A stretch of DNA of 64,000 nt from Ophiocordyceps camponoti-saundersi (nom. inval.) (Eukaryota > Ascomycota > Sordariomycetes > Hypocreales > Ophiocordycipitaceae): assembly GCA_003339415.1 (NCBI GenBank), contig PDHQ01000145.1:22467-86466 (forward strand), read 5' to 3'. Position 1 is the stretch's first letter. Each line of letters starts with the position of its first letter. The position numbers and the translations under genes are program-made. Positions 50,146 to 63,650 of this stretch are shown here, piece after piece. Under the pieces are notes generated by a model. It did no database searches and was not told the origin of the DNA. It saw only the letters and a list, made by a program, of their open reading frames with translations.

Positions 50146-51990
50146 GTAAAATAACTTTAACTATAAATAACCTTAATATTTAATAAGCTATTATCGCCTA
50201 GCTCTCGGAGTAGTAAGCTACTATTATAAAGCTTTAAAGCCTTATATGCTAATAGTACTAATTTATATAGCTTTTTAAATAGTAGTAGTTATAACCCCGC
50301 TATAAGTTATTACTTTTTAGCTCGCTATTTTATAGCGATAAGGACCTCTTTTTAATATAGCGCTCCCTTATATTTTATAAGCTATAAGCGGACTAAGCTT
50401 TTATTAATACCGCTTATAACTAATAAGTATTTTTATATTAATACTTATCTCTTATAGTTTAAGCTAAGGTAGCTTTATTTTTTAAGTAAGGTACTAAGTA
50501 TAAATATAACTTTAATTACTTCTTAAGTTATTTTAATATTATATTTACTAACTTATACTAGCGCTAGATAGTTATAATAAAGCTTAAATATTTTATATAA
50601 GGCGCTTCTAAGTTTTTCTCTAATTTCCTTATCTATTTTAAAGCTAAGCTTACTTTAATAAATAATACTAAATAAGCTAATAAGATTAAAGTTATACGCC
50701 TCTATTATACCCTTACCTTAGCCTTTTACTAATATTATATAAAGCGTAATATTCCCCTAACTAAGTATATTATCGCTATTATTAAGATCTACGCTATTAT
50801 TATAAATATTAAGTTATTCCGCTTTAAAAATAAAAGCTAGATACCTTTACTTTCCGCTCCTAAGCTATCTTAAGATATCTTAATAACTAATATATACTAA
50901 GCTAATACCTAGCCGCGCTTTAGTAAATATAATAATCCCCCTTTTTAAGGCTAGAATAGTTATAGCGGTAAAACTTATTATTAAGTAACTAGGGCTAATA
51001 GCGATAAAATTATAAAGCGGCGCGCTAAGGGCCGCTACCTCCGCTATAGCGGTACTAGCTATTTCTCGCGTAAGTATAAGCTTAATCCTCCCCTATTAGC
51101 CTTTTTAGTCCGCTTTATAAATATTATAAAAAAGGAGGAGGACCTTATCTTAAACTAAGGAAATAAATCCCCCCTATATTAAGTCTCTTATAAGGGGAGG
51201 ACTCTTATAGTAATATTACTTATAGAATATTAAATAATTATTTTATAAATATTAGTTAGAATATAAACTTACCTCTCTTTTTTCTTTTTATATTTATAAA
51301 TTCTATTTTTTTTATTATTATATAAGCAAATAGTAGCTATAATTATTACGCTATTATAAGCGAATCTTTTATATAGCGCTATTAGCTAAAGCGAATTTCC
51401 CTTTCTTACTTATAAGTAATTTATATTACTATATAAATATATTACTAATAACGCGTATATTTTAAGCTATACTTATTTATTTATTACCTTATTTATTTTA
51501 TAGCTAATATTAATAGCTAATAATTACTTATAATAGTATATATAATCTTAAGCCTTATTTAAAACTTATTTTTTAGCTTATTTTAAATAGCGCGTAATAA
51601 TATTTTACTATATTCTAATAAGTAGGAAATTATAATTTACTTTACTAGCGGATTAGTTATCTTATACTCTAAATCTTAGTAAGTTATTTACCTTATTATA
51701 GCTATCTTTAGCTTTATCTTTATAGCCTTTATTTACCGTAAATCTTAATAGCGTATTAGTTATTAATTTTTTATTATTAGCTTATAAGATATCTCTCGCG
51801 TTTTATATATTATAACCTTTACTTTAATTATAAGCCCCTCTTTATTTTTTAAAATATTAGATTTTACTAACTTTTTTAATAAGAAGAAAGTAAATATATT
51901 ACCCTCTTATTATAGTAATTATAATTACTATATCTAACTTCGCTAAAAACTTAATAATTCCTTACCCCTTTTACTTTAAGGCCCGCTTTA
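50146..51990 (+). pseudogene. Element E gag and protease region, broken
   Basis: Plus-strand region between the 5' LTR and RT. It is fairly GC-rich in places (50150-51180) with no motif I can name securely. By position it holds gag and protease of a Ty3/chromovirus element. Frames are closed every 10-30 codons. Confidence 0.55.
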
Positions 51991-51999
51991 TAATATACC

Positions 52000-54900
52000 T
52001 TATAAATATCTCCTTAAAGTTTAGAAATAAATTACTAACTTAATAAATAAAAAATAAATTTACGCTAGCTTATTATTTACGGCTACCCCTATCTTACTTA
52101 TAAAAAAGCTAAGAGGCGGGTAGTATTTTTATATTAATTATCGCGCTTTAAATAAAATAATAAAGTAAGATTATTATCTTTTTTTATTTATTAAAGAGAC
52201 GCTTTATAGCTTTTTAAATATTTATTAGTTTATAAAACTTAATATTTATATTACTTTTTATAAGCTTTATATTATAAAAAGTAAGGAATATTTTATAGCT
52301 TTCTATACTTAGTTTAGTTTATTTAAATACCTTATTTACCTTTTTAGCCTTATAAATACGCCCGCTATATTTTAATATTATATTAATATTACTTTTAGTA
52401 ACTTTTTAAGGGATTTTATTATAATATACTTAAATAATATTTTTATTTATTTAAGAGGTTCTTATTTTAATTATTAGCGTAAAGTATATATTATATTTTT
52501 ATATCTTTATTAAGCTAAGCTTTTCCTTAACTTTAATAAGTATAATTTTACTATTTCTAAAGTTAAGTATTTAAGGTTTATTATTTACGCTAGTAAAAAA
52601 ATATAGCTAGATTTTACTAAAGTTTTTATAATTTTAGAATAAGAGGCGCTAACTTATATTTAAAGCGTATATAGTTTTCTTAAGTTTACTAACTTTTATT
52701 ATAATTTTATACTTTATTTTTTAAACTTTATAGCTCTTTTAGTTAAGCTTATAAAACGCGGCGCGCTTTTCTACTAAATTAATAAATACTAGCTTACTTT
52801 TAATATACTTAAGTTTATATTTATCTTTACTTTTATCTTTACTTAGTAAAATTTAAACTATAATATTATTATTAAAGCTAATTATTCTAATAAGGTAATT
52901 AGTAAGTATTTTTCTTAGTTTAGCTTAAACTATATTTTTTAACTTATTATATATTATTTTAAGAAACTTTTACTTATAAAATAAAATTATATAATTTATA
53001 ATAAAAAACTTCTTACTATTATTTCTTATTTTAAAGCGTAGTTTACTAAGTTATATAAAATTACTTAGCTATTTTCTATTTTTATAAATTATAAAGCTTT
53101 AAAATATTTTACTATACTTAAGGCTATAATAGAATATTAAGCGCGTTAAGCTAAGACGCTTACCCTTTTTAACTTCTACTTTTAATATTATTTTAGCGCG
53201 TAAGCGTCGCGGCTTAACGCGCTCTCTTAGCGAGAATAAGATCGCTACGAGATAAAGGAACGCTTTAGTTAGATTATATAGCTTATATTTATCTATTTTT
53301 TTAAGTTATAGCTAGTTTAGTTTAGCTTAGCCTTATCTTAGTTTCTTATAGCTATATTTTTTATTTAAGATACCTTAGCTTCCTTTTATAATAGGACTTT
53401 ATAAAACTTTTAGTTAAAGGCTTTTTATATTAATTCCCTTTATTATATATACTATTAAGCGGTTTAGTTAAGCGCTTAGAAGTTTCTATTAAAAGCGGGT
53501 ATTTATAAATAAGTTACGGATTATTTTCTCTTTACTTATAAATAGCTATAATTCCGGGGCTATTTTTAAGTTCTTAAGTAAAAACTTTTAATTACTATAC
53601 TTATCTAATAAACTTATAATTCCCTTATAATAAGATATTTTAATAAGAATATTACTTTTATATATTTTTAATATAAGTTTTATTAAAATAATATACTTAT
53701 AAATATAATATATTTTATTTATAATTATTATTATTATAAAGATTATTTTAATTATTAGCGCTATTAAGAGTTACTTTAGCTATTACCCCCTTTTAAATAG
53801 TTTTAAATAACCTTTTTTATAAACTTTATAACTAAGCTACCTACTATTTTAAAATCCTAGCTTTATTTTCTAATAATTATTATAAATCGCTTATTAAAAT
53901 ATATCTAGCTTAAAGCTATAATATTTAAAAATACTAAGTAATATACTAAGCGCTTTATTTAGTGCTAATAGTAGTTTTATAGCTTTCCTTATAAGTTAAT
54001 TTCTAATTATAGTTTTAATTAAATAAGCTATTTTTAGTTTACCTTTTACTATTTTACTAAGGTTAATAAGCTATTTTTTATAATATATTACCTTTAAATT
54101 AATAGCGGTATAAAGCGTATAAACTAAAAAATATAAACTATTCTCTATTATATAATCTCCTTCTTATAATTTAACTAGCTATATTATTTACTTACTTACT
54201 AGCTTACTTTAAATAATTAAGACTTATTTATAATAAGTATTAGTTTTAACTACTTACTTTATAATTTTAATATTACCTTTCTTAACTAGCTAGTAGAGGC
54301 GGCCGCCCTTATCTTTTCCTTAAAAAGCTAAGCTATAATATTTACTTATTTTCTTTATAATAATATTAAATTAATATAAGCCTTTATCGCCTAAGCTTAA
54401 TAGTAGTAATAGGACTCTTTAAATAAGTCTCGCTAACCCGCGGAATAGTTTTAAATTAGTAACTTTATATAGCTTAACTTTACTTATATATAATTTAATT
54501 ATCTATTTTAAAAGCTTAATTACCTTAAAAGTAAATATAAAATAATAGCTATATTAACGCTAATTATTATTATTTTTAATATATTACTTAATATTTACCT
54601 TACTTTTTATATTAGCTTTATTTAGTATACTATTAATAGCTTTTTACTATCTTAGTTATTTATTAACTTTTAGCTAAATCCCCTTTTTTATTTTTTTTAT
54701 AATAACTTATCTTTTAATAAATATAAAGTTAAGGAAATCCTTACTATAAAAAAATTAAGGGTTAGCGCTTATAAAGTAAAATACCTTATTAACTTATTTT
54801 TATAAAATAGAAAAGTTATATTATTTTAACTTAAGAGCTACTTAATAGCCTTAAACGCTATATAATATTAAACTATTTTAAATTTATATAAAAAAATTTA
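52000..54900 (+). pseudogene. Element E pol: RT, RNase H, integrase, chromodomain (Ty3/chromovirus)
   Basis: Plus strand. RT: about 52060-52580, with PILLIKKLRGG at 52087-52120, YFYINYRALNKI after it, YLIYLFSLINTPAIFQYYIN, and YLNNIFIYL at 52425-52452, where the family has YLDDILIYS (both Asp to Asn). Integrase: the strand-transfer region reads INFITKLPTILKS near 53820-53858, then LIIIINRLLKYI, matching the family's MDFI-LP and VVVDRLTK-A blocks. Chromodomain: about 54719-54850, with KYKVKEILTIKKLRVSAYKV and a following YLIN-like stretch, matching E-EVEEIL...YLVKWKGY. The order RT-INT-chromodomain identifies a Ty3 chromovirus. It is fully inactivated. Confidence 0.87.
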
Positions 54901-56546
54901 CGCTTTTATAATAGCTTTAAGTAAACTTAATTATATATTTATTTAAGTATTTTTTATAGCTAATTATCCCCCTTAAGTAATTTTCCTTTTTTATTATATA
55001 AATATAATATTACCCCTCTACCCTTTATTCTTTTTTATTCCTTATCTACTTACTCTTTCTCCTTTTTTATATTAGCTTTAAGCTAATATTTATTTTCTCT
55101 ACCTTTTTCCTATAATCCTTTATTATAATTAATTAACTTAGGAAATTATTATAGCGCTAGCTATAGCTTAGCGCTAATATTAACTTATAATAAGTATATC
55201 CTTAAGTAAAGGAGGGCGTGCTTTAAAGCGGGGAGAATATTTAATATAATACTAATAGTAAGAGTTTTACTTATCTTATTTTTAGGCCGCGCGCGCTACG
55301 CGCGGGCGCTAGCGTAAACTTACTTTATTAATATATAATAAAGGGGGAGGATAAATATTATATATAAGCGCTAGGCGATTAAAAGCTAAGTAATATATAT
55401 AAGTTAGTAAAAATAATATATTATATAGTAGCGGGCGGGCTTAATATATTATATAAATTAATTAGTGCTATAATTATTTAGTAAAAGATATTATTCTTTT
55501 CTTTATTTTTTTACTCCCGCGCGTTAATTTTTACTTAATAATTTATAATTTAAATAGCTTATTAATTTTATTATTATTTAAGAATCTATCGCTATTATTC
55601 TTTTTTATTATTAAAGGAATATTTTATATTATAAAGGGAAAAAGTTAAGGCTAGCGGTAAAAGCGCTTTATTATTATTATTATTATTATTTATATTATAT
55701 TATTACTAAAAATATATTATAAGTTAGGGTATATAAGGTAAATATAGCGATTATATTATTAGTAATAAAAATAAGCGTAAAGGACTATTATTACTTAAGC
55801 GTAAAAGGGGCGTAAAAGTTAATTACTAAGCGCGGTATAATATAAATAATAGCTAATATAGTTTATAAGTAATTAATATAAGTAAGAAACTCTAGCGTAA
55901 GCTAAGCGCGCTAGCTAAGGACTTTTTTAGCGCGGGGGTAAGTAGGTAAGGAAATAGCTTATCTTTCCTTAACTATTATTTATAAATCGCGGATAGCTTA
56001 CTATAAGCATATATTTATAATAAAAAGGTACTTTTCCTAAAAGTATTATTTTCGCTACTATTTATACGCTTTATAAGCTACCTTATAACTATATTAATAG
56101 TTAATATTATAGCTATTATAAAAGTTTTAAATATAAAAAATATATAAATATTTTAGTTTTTATAATATAGCGATATTTTTATTATTTAAATTACCTTTTA
56201 TAATATATCCGCTTATTATATAAGATAATAACTATAGCTAATTAAATAATATATTAAAATAATAAGATAATAACTTAATTAATATAAAAAGCTTAAAAAA
56301 TAATAATAATAGAAAAAAAATAGCTATAAAAAGCTTAGATAATAATAATAATAAAAAGAAATTATAAAAATATAATAGCGGAATAATAAAATATAAAGCT
56401 TAAAGAAAAATTTACTTAGTAAGATAAAAATAATATAACTAGCTTAAGGAGAAAAAGAAAAAAAAAGGAAAAAAAATTTTATATAAGGGGTATTTTAACT
56501 TATACCTTATATATATATATACTATAGCCGGAAATACTTTTTTCCT
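54900..56546. other. Element E 3' region
   Basis: About 1.65 kb without a recognised gene. It has a purine-rich run (AAAGGAGGG, 55206), a GC palindrome-like block (GGCCGCGCGCGCTACGCGCG, 55285-55304), a short TTA array (55666-55690) and A-rich tracts (56290-56470). It is longer than the 3' UTR of most Ty3 elements. Confidence 0.5.
55666..55690. repeat. Short (TTA)n microsatellite
   Basis: About eight TTA units in the 3' region of element E. Confidence 0.8.
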
Positions 56547-56560
56547 AAAGTAGCGGGGTA
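56547..56560 (+). promoter_or_regulatory. Polypurine tract of element E
   Basis: AAAGTAGCGGGGTA directly before the 3' LTR; purine-rich apart from single T and C bases. Its position fits the primer site for plus-strand synthesis and supports plus orientation of E. Confidence 0.65.
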
Positions 56561-56809
56561 TATAAAAGATTCGGGCTACGCTTAAATAGCTAAATTACGT
56601 AAAAGTACTTAGTTAAGTCCGCGCGTATAATAGGCGTAAAGTATATATAAGTATATATAATTATTTAGAGCCGCGTGCGGGATAGGCGCGGGCTATATAT
56701 AGATTATAACCTTAAGTATATATATTATATATACCTTAAAACCTCTTAAGTTATTTTATATTAATAAAGTTAGCTTTTTATAAATATTAAGAAGTATAAG
56801 ACCTTTATA
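56561..56809 (+). repeat. Right (3') LTR of element E
   Basis: 249 bp, pair of 49897-50145, starting TATAAAAGATTCGGGC and ending GACCTTTATA. LINE G resumes after it. Confidence 0.9.
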
Positions 56810-56814
56810 TAAAA

Positions 56815-59800
56815 GTATTTAAACTAAGTTATATTTAGCTATTAAAAAGTAAAGCTTTTAAGTTCTTCGCTTAATAAGGTTAAAGTAAAGTAAATTATAG
56901 CGCTAAAAGCGATTATAAACTTAATAACCTTAATATAAATTTCTCTTACTTAAAAAAGTAAAAAGCTTTAAGTAAATAAAGTAAGCTTAGTTAAGGCTAG
57001 CTATTAATAAGTAAGCTTTTTTATAAAATAATAAAAGTAAAGCTTTTATTAAAGTTTATAGTAAATTTAAACTTTAAATATATATACTTTTTATATAAGT
57101 TAAATAATATTCTTATTAAGGATTAGCAAAGTTATATTAGTAAAGTAAGCTTTTATAGAATAAAAAAGCTTACTTTTAAATAGCTAAAAGGTTATTTTAT
57201 ACTTTATTACTTAATTATAGTAAATATTCTAAGCTTATTAAAGCTAATAGTAAACTTAAGTAAAGGTATACTTAATATTAAGGGTATAAATATTATTTAT
57301 AAATTTAATAATAAATATATTAGTTACTTATTCTAAGCGCTTATAAAAAGATAAGATATATAAGATAAATAATACTAAAGAGAGTAAGGATCCTTAAAAG
57401 ACTTCGGTAAAAATAAGGAAAAAGTCCGATAATTTACTATTAACTTTTAAGTAAGAGATATAATTAAAAAAATAAAAGCGGAGGAAAGCTATAATTTATT
57501 TAAAAAAGCTAAAAAGGTTAAGGATTTCTATTAGCTTAAAATATAAAATATAATTAAAGGCGCTTATTATATTTAATATTAGAAAAGAAGCGAAGCTTTA
57601 AAAGCTTTAAGTAATATAGATAAACTTTATTAAAAAAAATAAAGCGCTATTAGTAAATTAGTTAAGCTAGTTACTTATCTAACTTTATAATAAAACTTTT
57701 ATAAACTTTACTATATAAGATATTTTCTTTATAATTATAATTTTAAAAATCTTACTTATAATATTAAAAAAGAAGATAAGGTAATAGCTACTTAGAGTTT
57801 AATAAACCTTTAAGCTTTTTCTTACTTTTTAGAAAACTATAATATTAAAAGTCCGATATTAAGTAAGGAAGTATTTATAAATAATATATTTTTAAAAAAG
57901 CTTAGTTAAGATTATTATAAAAAGTTATTTATAACTTTTTAAAAAGCTAATAAGGATATTATTAAGCTTAGCGGATTTTTATAATATAATATTAAAAATA
58001 ATAAAGCGGACTTTATTTTCGGTAACTTAAAAGAGAATATTTATAAAAAAGAAAAAGTTAGAGATAAAATAATATAAAGTATTTTTTTAAAAAATAAGAA
58101 AAGAACTTATAAGCTAGGAGCTTTAACTTTTTAAAAAAAGATACTTAAAAAGCGGAGTTTATATCTTATTAAAAAAAAGAAATATATATAAGCTTTAGAA
58201 AAGCCTAGTTACGGAGTCTTACTTATTAAGCTATAAACTATATAATATTAAAATTACCGCTTATAAAAGCGAGAAATTCCTTTTAATTATTTTTTTTTAT
58301 TTTTTTAATAAATAGTTTTTATTATATTATAATATTTTAATATATTTACTAATAATTAAAGTTTAGCTATATTTACTAATATTACTTACTATATTTTATA
58401 TTTAAAATTATAAAAATAACTTTTAAAGTTTATTATAAGTATAAGTAAAAATTATATTATTAAAATAATTTTAAAATTATTAAGCTAGCTATAATATTTA
58501 ATTATTTCTATAGCTATATTATTAACTTCTTAATACTTATTATAAACTTTATTTTAATAGCGAAAAATAAAAAATAGTTTTTTATTTTTATTTATAAAAT
58601 ATTAAAGTTAAAATATTTTTAGCGTAATATTAAGGTAAAATTTTAAAAAGGAGAAATAATAAAAAATATAAATTAAAAAATATAATTAAAGCTAAAAAGA
58701 TTAAGGTTTAAGCTAAAATTATAAGGAGATAATTAAGTATATTTTAAATTAACTTAATAATATTAGCTTTTTGCTTATATACTTTTTAGGTAATTTTATA
58801 AAAAAAAGTAAAAAGTTTAAGATAAAGTTAGTAAAAGGCGGAGAGAAGCTTTATAAAGTAAAAAAAAGTATATTTATAAAAGTTTTAGAAAAGGTAATAA
58901 GCGTTAAAATTACTAAAAATAACTAATAAAGCGGAGGTAAAGGCGGAGTATAAAGAGGAAGGAGGAGGTAATAAATATAAACAAAGTTTAATTTATATTC
59001 TAAGTAATAAAAAGTAAATAATAAATATTTAAAGCTTATTATAAAAAGAAACTTTAATAAAGTTAAGCTTTATAATAAAATTTTAATTATTAATTTTATA
59101 TTATTTATATATATAAAAAAAAGCTTTACTTTTATCTTAAATAAAGCGGTAAAAAGTAAGTTTAGGAAGTAAAGGGCGATTATATATATTAAGCTAGAAT
59201 TTTTATATAATAATAATATTATAGCTTTTTTTATTAAATAAAGTATATTATATAAGGCGGTTAATTTTTTATATATTTTATAATAAGGTTATAATTCTTA
59301 TAAAAACTAAATATTAAAAATAATTATTTTTAATTACTTTAGTTATATAAAGTTTATTAATATAAACTTTACTTAAGATTATTATAAAGTTAATTATAAG
59401 TTATAAAGTTTATTATATAGCTTATAGCTTTTATAAGTATTATTAAGTTAAGAGCTTTTTAGGAAGATTTAAATAAATAATATATTATAAAAGGATTATT
59501 AAAGCGTATTTTTAGAGGATTTATAATATACTCGCTTTTTTAAAAAAAACTATAATAAAGCTTTCGCTATTTTTATAAAGTTACTATTAAGTAAAGGCTA
59601 GAGGTTAAGTAAATTATAATAATTAGAAAAAATAAAGTTTATTAAGAAAGCTAAACTTAGTATAGCTTTATTATTTCTAAAACTCCGAGTAATTTTTTAA
59701 TTATATAAAATATATACTTTTATATAAAATATAATAGCAGGGTCTTTCTCCTTTTTATATAAAGTAGTTTTCTTCTTTACTATTATATAAGGTAGCTATA

Positions 59801-61000
59801 TAATATTTATATTAAGGGGGCTTTTAGTAATATTTAATAATATATCTAAATTAAAAATATCTATAATATTACTTAAGGCGTGCGAAGTTTTTATAAAATT
59901 TATAATAAATTATTTTTATATATATAATTACTTTATTTAAATAAAGCTTATTTATATTCTTTACGCTACTTAAGCTTATAATAAGATAAGTTTATAAAGC
60001 TTTTTTACTAATAATATATTAAAGTTAAAGTATTTTTACCTAGATTATATTAACTTTATTTACCTCTCTAATAATATTAAATAGCGTATTATAATTATAA
60101 TAAGCTACTAAGGTTTAAATACCCTTAGCGATAATAATATAAGTTTAATATATACGCTTAGCTTTTACTTTAAAAGCTTAAGCTACTTATTTATCCTTAA
60201 AAGTAAAATCTTTATATTTTAAGTTAAATATAATAGTAAAATTACCGCTAAGAAGTTAGCGCGCGGTAACTACTATAAAATAGCTTATAGCTTTATTAAC
60301 TTTCTAAATAACTTTTTTAGAAATAAATATTAAAACTTTATTAATTACTAATATATCTTTTATTAAAATAAATACCTCTCTCTTTATTCTTACTAAAACC
60401 GGGCGTATAAGGGGCGCTATTAGGGGGGCGGAGTTTAAAATAGAGTTTATAATTATATTAGCTTAAGTTAAAGCTTTAAGGGCGGAGTTTAATTCCTTAC
60501 CTATAGCTTTATAAAACGTAGCTTTAATTAATTTCTAAATAGCGTAAAAGATAGTAATAAGTAAGCTAAATAAGTTTTTAGAGGCTTATTAGCGCTATTA
60601 AAGCTTAATAAACGCTATATTAAAAATACTTTATATAGGGCGAAAATCTTATATAAAGATTACCTTAGTAAGTTTTTTATATATAGATTATAATATAAGA
60701 TTTATTAAGGTTTAAAAAATATTAATAAATAAGTTATTAAAGTTAGTAATAATATTATATTAGCTTTTACTTATATATAAATATTATAAAAATTAGTTAA
60801 GCCCCTAAGTTTTATTATTAAGTATTATTAATATTAATAGTAAACTAAGAGGCGGACCGCCTTATAATTTTATATTTAAGGCTATTCCCTTAATAAAATT
60901 AAACTTTAAAAAGTAAAAAGTATTAAAATCTTATAATATTATAGCGTTAAGTATAAATAAAGACCTTAATTATTTAAAGTTATAAAAAGTTAAAAATATA
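56815..61000 (-). mobile_element. LINE G, part 2 (5' half)
   Basis: Continues G up to the right TSD at 61001. It is homologous to LINE B over about 57600-58000 (the B1 19830-20000 area) and 58740-58900, and at 59840-59890 (TATATCTAAATTAAAAATA, also in B2 at 46786). It should encode ORF1 and most of ORF2 on the minus strand. No catalytic motif could be secured. Strong RIP, with long poly-A/T runs. Confidence 0.7.
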
Positions 61001-61014
61001 TATATTATATTATT

Positions 61015-62090
61015 ATAAACTTTAATATAAAAGATTTTTATATTTATAATTAGTTTATTTTATATTAATTTATTTATATTTATTATATTAATAACTTTTA
61101 AAGTGAGGTATATATATATAGCTTTTTTATTTTAAAATTAAAAAGATTTAACTTAAGTAATATTAACTTTATTAACTTTTTTAGTTTATTATATAAATAT
61201 ATTTTAATTATTATAAGCTACTTTTATATAAACTTTTTTTCTAATTATAAAGTAAATTTTCTAAGTATAAATTATACCTTTATTAAAAATAATAAGAATT
61301 TACTTAATTAATATTATTTATTTTTTATACTTTAAAATTTAAATTAAATATAATTATAATATTTTTACTAAAAAACTATTTTATTACTAATATAACGTTA
61401 TATTTAAAAGCTATATTTATAGCTTATATAATTTTTTATAAAATTAATTATAAGGTATTTATATTAATTATAATATCTTTTATTAAAATAATATTTTTTT
61501 TATTAGAATAGCTAAAAATAAGCTTAACTAATATATAGCTAACAATACTTATAAAAGCTTAAATAAAGTAAGCTTAATTAGTATTAATATTAATAGTTTA
61601 TAAAAGTATTTTTTATATAGCTTAGGTAATTGTTTTTTTAATTAACTTAATAATTTTAAGTAAAAGTTAGGTTTTAGTTAAGTTTAAGATAGCTATATAT
61701 TTTTTATAAAGTTTAGCTTTTAAAGCTATTATAATATTTTAAGCTTTAAAGAACGCTATAGCTAATATTACTATAATAAGCTTTTTATATATATTTTTTA
61801 AATTATTATTATTAAAAGTTTATACTTAGTTTATTACTTTATTTATCTTAATATTATTATTATACTGCTCTTAGCTAGACTAAAAATATTATAAGGACTA
61901 ACTTAGTCTCTATAACCCCTTATTTATAATTATAAAAGTATTGCTTACTTTTTAAGCCCCGGCCTTAGCTATTATAAGCGCTATTATTATTTTTTTAATA
62001 ATAAATATATTATAGTAAGCGGAATATTAAATAATAAGTCCTATCTTATTATAATAAAAAGTTATATATTATTTATATTTATTATTTTAA
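61015..62090 (-). mobile_element. LINE B2, piece 4 (5' end, ORF1 side)
   Basis: Collinear with B1 from about 22095 to 23150. Shared marks include TATAAAATTA-TATAAGGTATTTAT near 61436, TTTAGCTTTTAAAGCTATTATAATATTTTAAG near 61710 and AAGTCCTATCTTATT near 62038. It carries the ORF1-like frame on the minus strand (about 61450-62030), more mutated than in B1. The right end is approximate because no clear TSD partner for the (TTA)37 side was found. Confidence 0.75.
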
Positions 62091-62203
62091 TTAGTAAACT
62101 TATAGCTTTTATTATAAATATTATTTATATTTACTAAAGCTAGCTTAAAATTATAAAAGCTTTTTTATTTAGTTTTATAAGTTAGCTATTTTAATTTAAT
62201 CTA
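62091..62203. other. Spacer between LINE B2 and the 9-bp array
   Basis: AT-rich and without a match to B1. It may be extra 5' UTR of B2 (B1 could be 5'-truncated) or flanking DNA. Confidence 0.4.
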
Positions 62204-62649
62204 AATTAAGTAATTTAAGTAATTTAAGTAATTTAAGTAATTTAAGTAATTTAAGTAATTTAAGTAATTTAAGTAATGTAAGTAATGTAAGTAATGTAAG
62301 TAATGTAAGTAATGTAAGTAATTTAAGTAATTTAAGTAATTTAAGTAATTTAAGTAATTTAAGTAATTTAAGTAATTTAAGTAATTTAAGTAATTTAAGT
62401 AATTTAAGTAATTTAAGTAATTTAAGTAATTTAAGTAATTTAAGTAATGTAAGTAATGTAAGTAATGTAAGTAATGTAAGTAATGTAAGTAATTTAAGTA
62501 ATTTAAGTAATTTAAGTAATTTAAGTAATTTAAGTAATTTAAGTAATTTAAGTAATTTAAGTAATTTAAGTAATTTAAGTAATTTAAGTAATTTAAGTAA
62601 TTTAAGTAATTTAAGTAATTTAAGTAATTTAAGTAATTTAAGTAATTTA
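62204..62649. repeat. 9-bp satellite (AAGTAATTT)n with AAGTAATGT variant blocks
   Basis: About 49 units in 446 bp. Two blocks of five units carry TGT instead of TTT: G at 62278, 62287, 62296, 62305, 62314 and at 62449, 62458, 62467, 62476, 62485. The block starts are 171 bp (19 units) apart, which shows a higher-order duplication. These are among the very few TpG in the region. Confidence 0.95.
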
Positions 62650-63039
62650 CTAATATTAAAAATATAAGTAAAAGTTTATAAAAAAATATTTAATTTTATT
62701 AAAAGACTAGTTAAAAGAATAATTATTTATTAATTTATATATAATAATAATTATATATAAAAAGTTTTTAAAGGAAGCTATATTTTAATAAATTAAATAG
62801 CTATATATATTACTTTTTTTTTTAAAACTTATCTACTTCCCTATTATCTATTTTTTTTATTTTATTTTATTTAATCTTTTCGCTATAAAACTCTAAGCTA
62901 AATAGTAATAGCTTTATTATTTAATTATAAAGCTAATTTATAAATTTATATTTTAGTTAATAATATAAATATAATATAAAAGCTAAACCTTAAAATTTTA
63001 TTAATATATAATATTTTAAAAAGCTTTTAAATATATATA
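62650..63039. other. Unassigned AT-rich stretch
   Basis: 390 bp without a match to other repeats here and without an open frame. It holds the insertion site of S2 at its right end. Confidence 0.5.
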
Positions 63040-63055
63040 ATATATATACTTAAGG
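63040..63055. repeat. Left target-site duplication of S2
   Basis: ATATATATACTTAAGG, 16 bp, repeated exactly at 63651-63666. Confidence 0.85.
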
Positions 63056-63137
63056 GCCTTCTTAATATAATAGTTTAGCGCTTAAAAATATTAGTCTTTT
63101 ATAAAAAAGGTAATTAGTTTAAATTTAGTAAAGGGTA
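63056..63137 (+). pseudogene. tRNA-like head of S2 (RIP-mutated)
   Basis: Same length as the S1 head, with no gaps. It keeps the first G of the acceptor (GCCTTCT), which S1 has lost. The B box is destroyed: GGTTCGAATCC is now AGTTTAAATTT. Differences from S1 are nearly all C/T or G/A. Comparing both heads gives the ancestral base at most mutated sites. Confidence 0.75.
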
Positions 63138-63650
63138 TAAGTATTTTTTACCTAAACTATATAGCTAAGGTATAGTCTAACTTTAATATAACTCTTAGAA
63201 GAGTAATAACCTTACTAAGTTTATAATAAGTATAGTTAAGGGGCTATAATAAAGTAAGTTATTAAAGAATTAAGGACCCTTTAATAGTAATTATAAGCTA
63301 CCTTAAAAGCTAAAAAGCTAGGGACTAATTTAATTTAGTAATAAAGTATAGTTATAAAGTTATAAAGTTAAGTTAATTTAATCTTTATTATAATATTTAT
63401 TATTATATATATTAAAATTACTTAAAACTTAGATAAGATATATAATAAAAAGTATAAGTACTTTTTTCTTAAGGTTAATATAACTTTAGATAATATTTAT
63501 AATAGTTAAGCTTTCTAATATAATAAATTTAATCTGTTAGCTAGCTAGTAATATTAAGTAAAAGGTTTTCCTTTAAGCTTTTTAGTTTTTCCTTTTTATT
63601 AAATAATATATACTTAAATACTTTATAAAGTTATTAGTATAATTTAAGAT
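63056..63650 (+). mobile_element. SINE-like retroposon S2
   Basis: Second copy of the S family: 595 bp, collinear with S1 (8551-9149) from the tRNA-like head through the body (for example ACCCTTTAATAG-type block near 63277, AGTTAAGCTTTCTAATA near 63503, TAGTTTTTCC near 63588) to TTAGTATAATTTAAG. It is flanked by a 16-bp TSD different from that of S1. It is heavily RIP-mutated: nearly every CpA/TpG/CCGG seen in S1 is gone, and the GC-rich centre of S1 is largely missing or eroded. Confidence 0.85.

Noticed and set aside
62204..62649. CRISPR array or telomere repeat
   Set aside because: The unit is 9 bp with no spacers, and it does not match TTAGGG-type telomere repeats.
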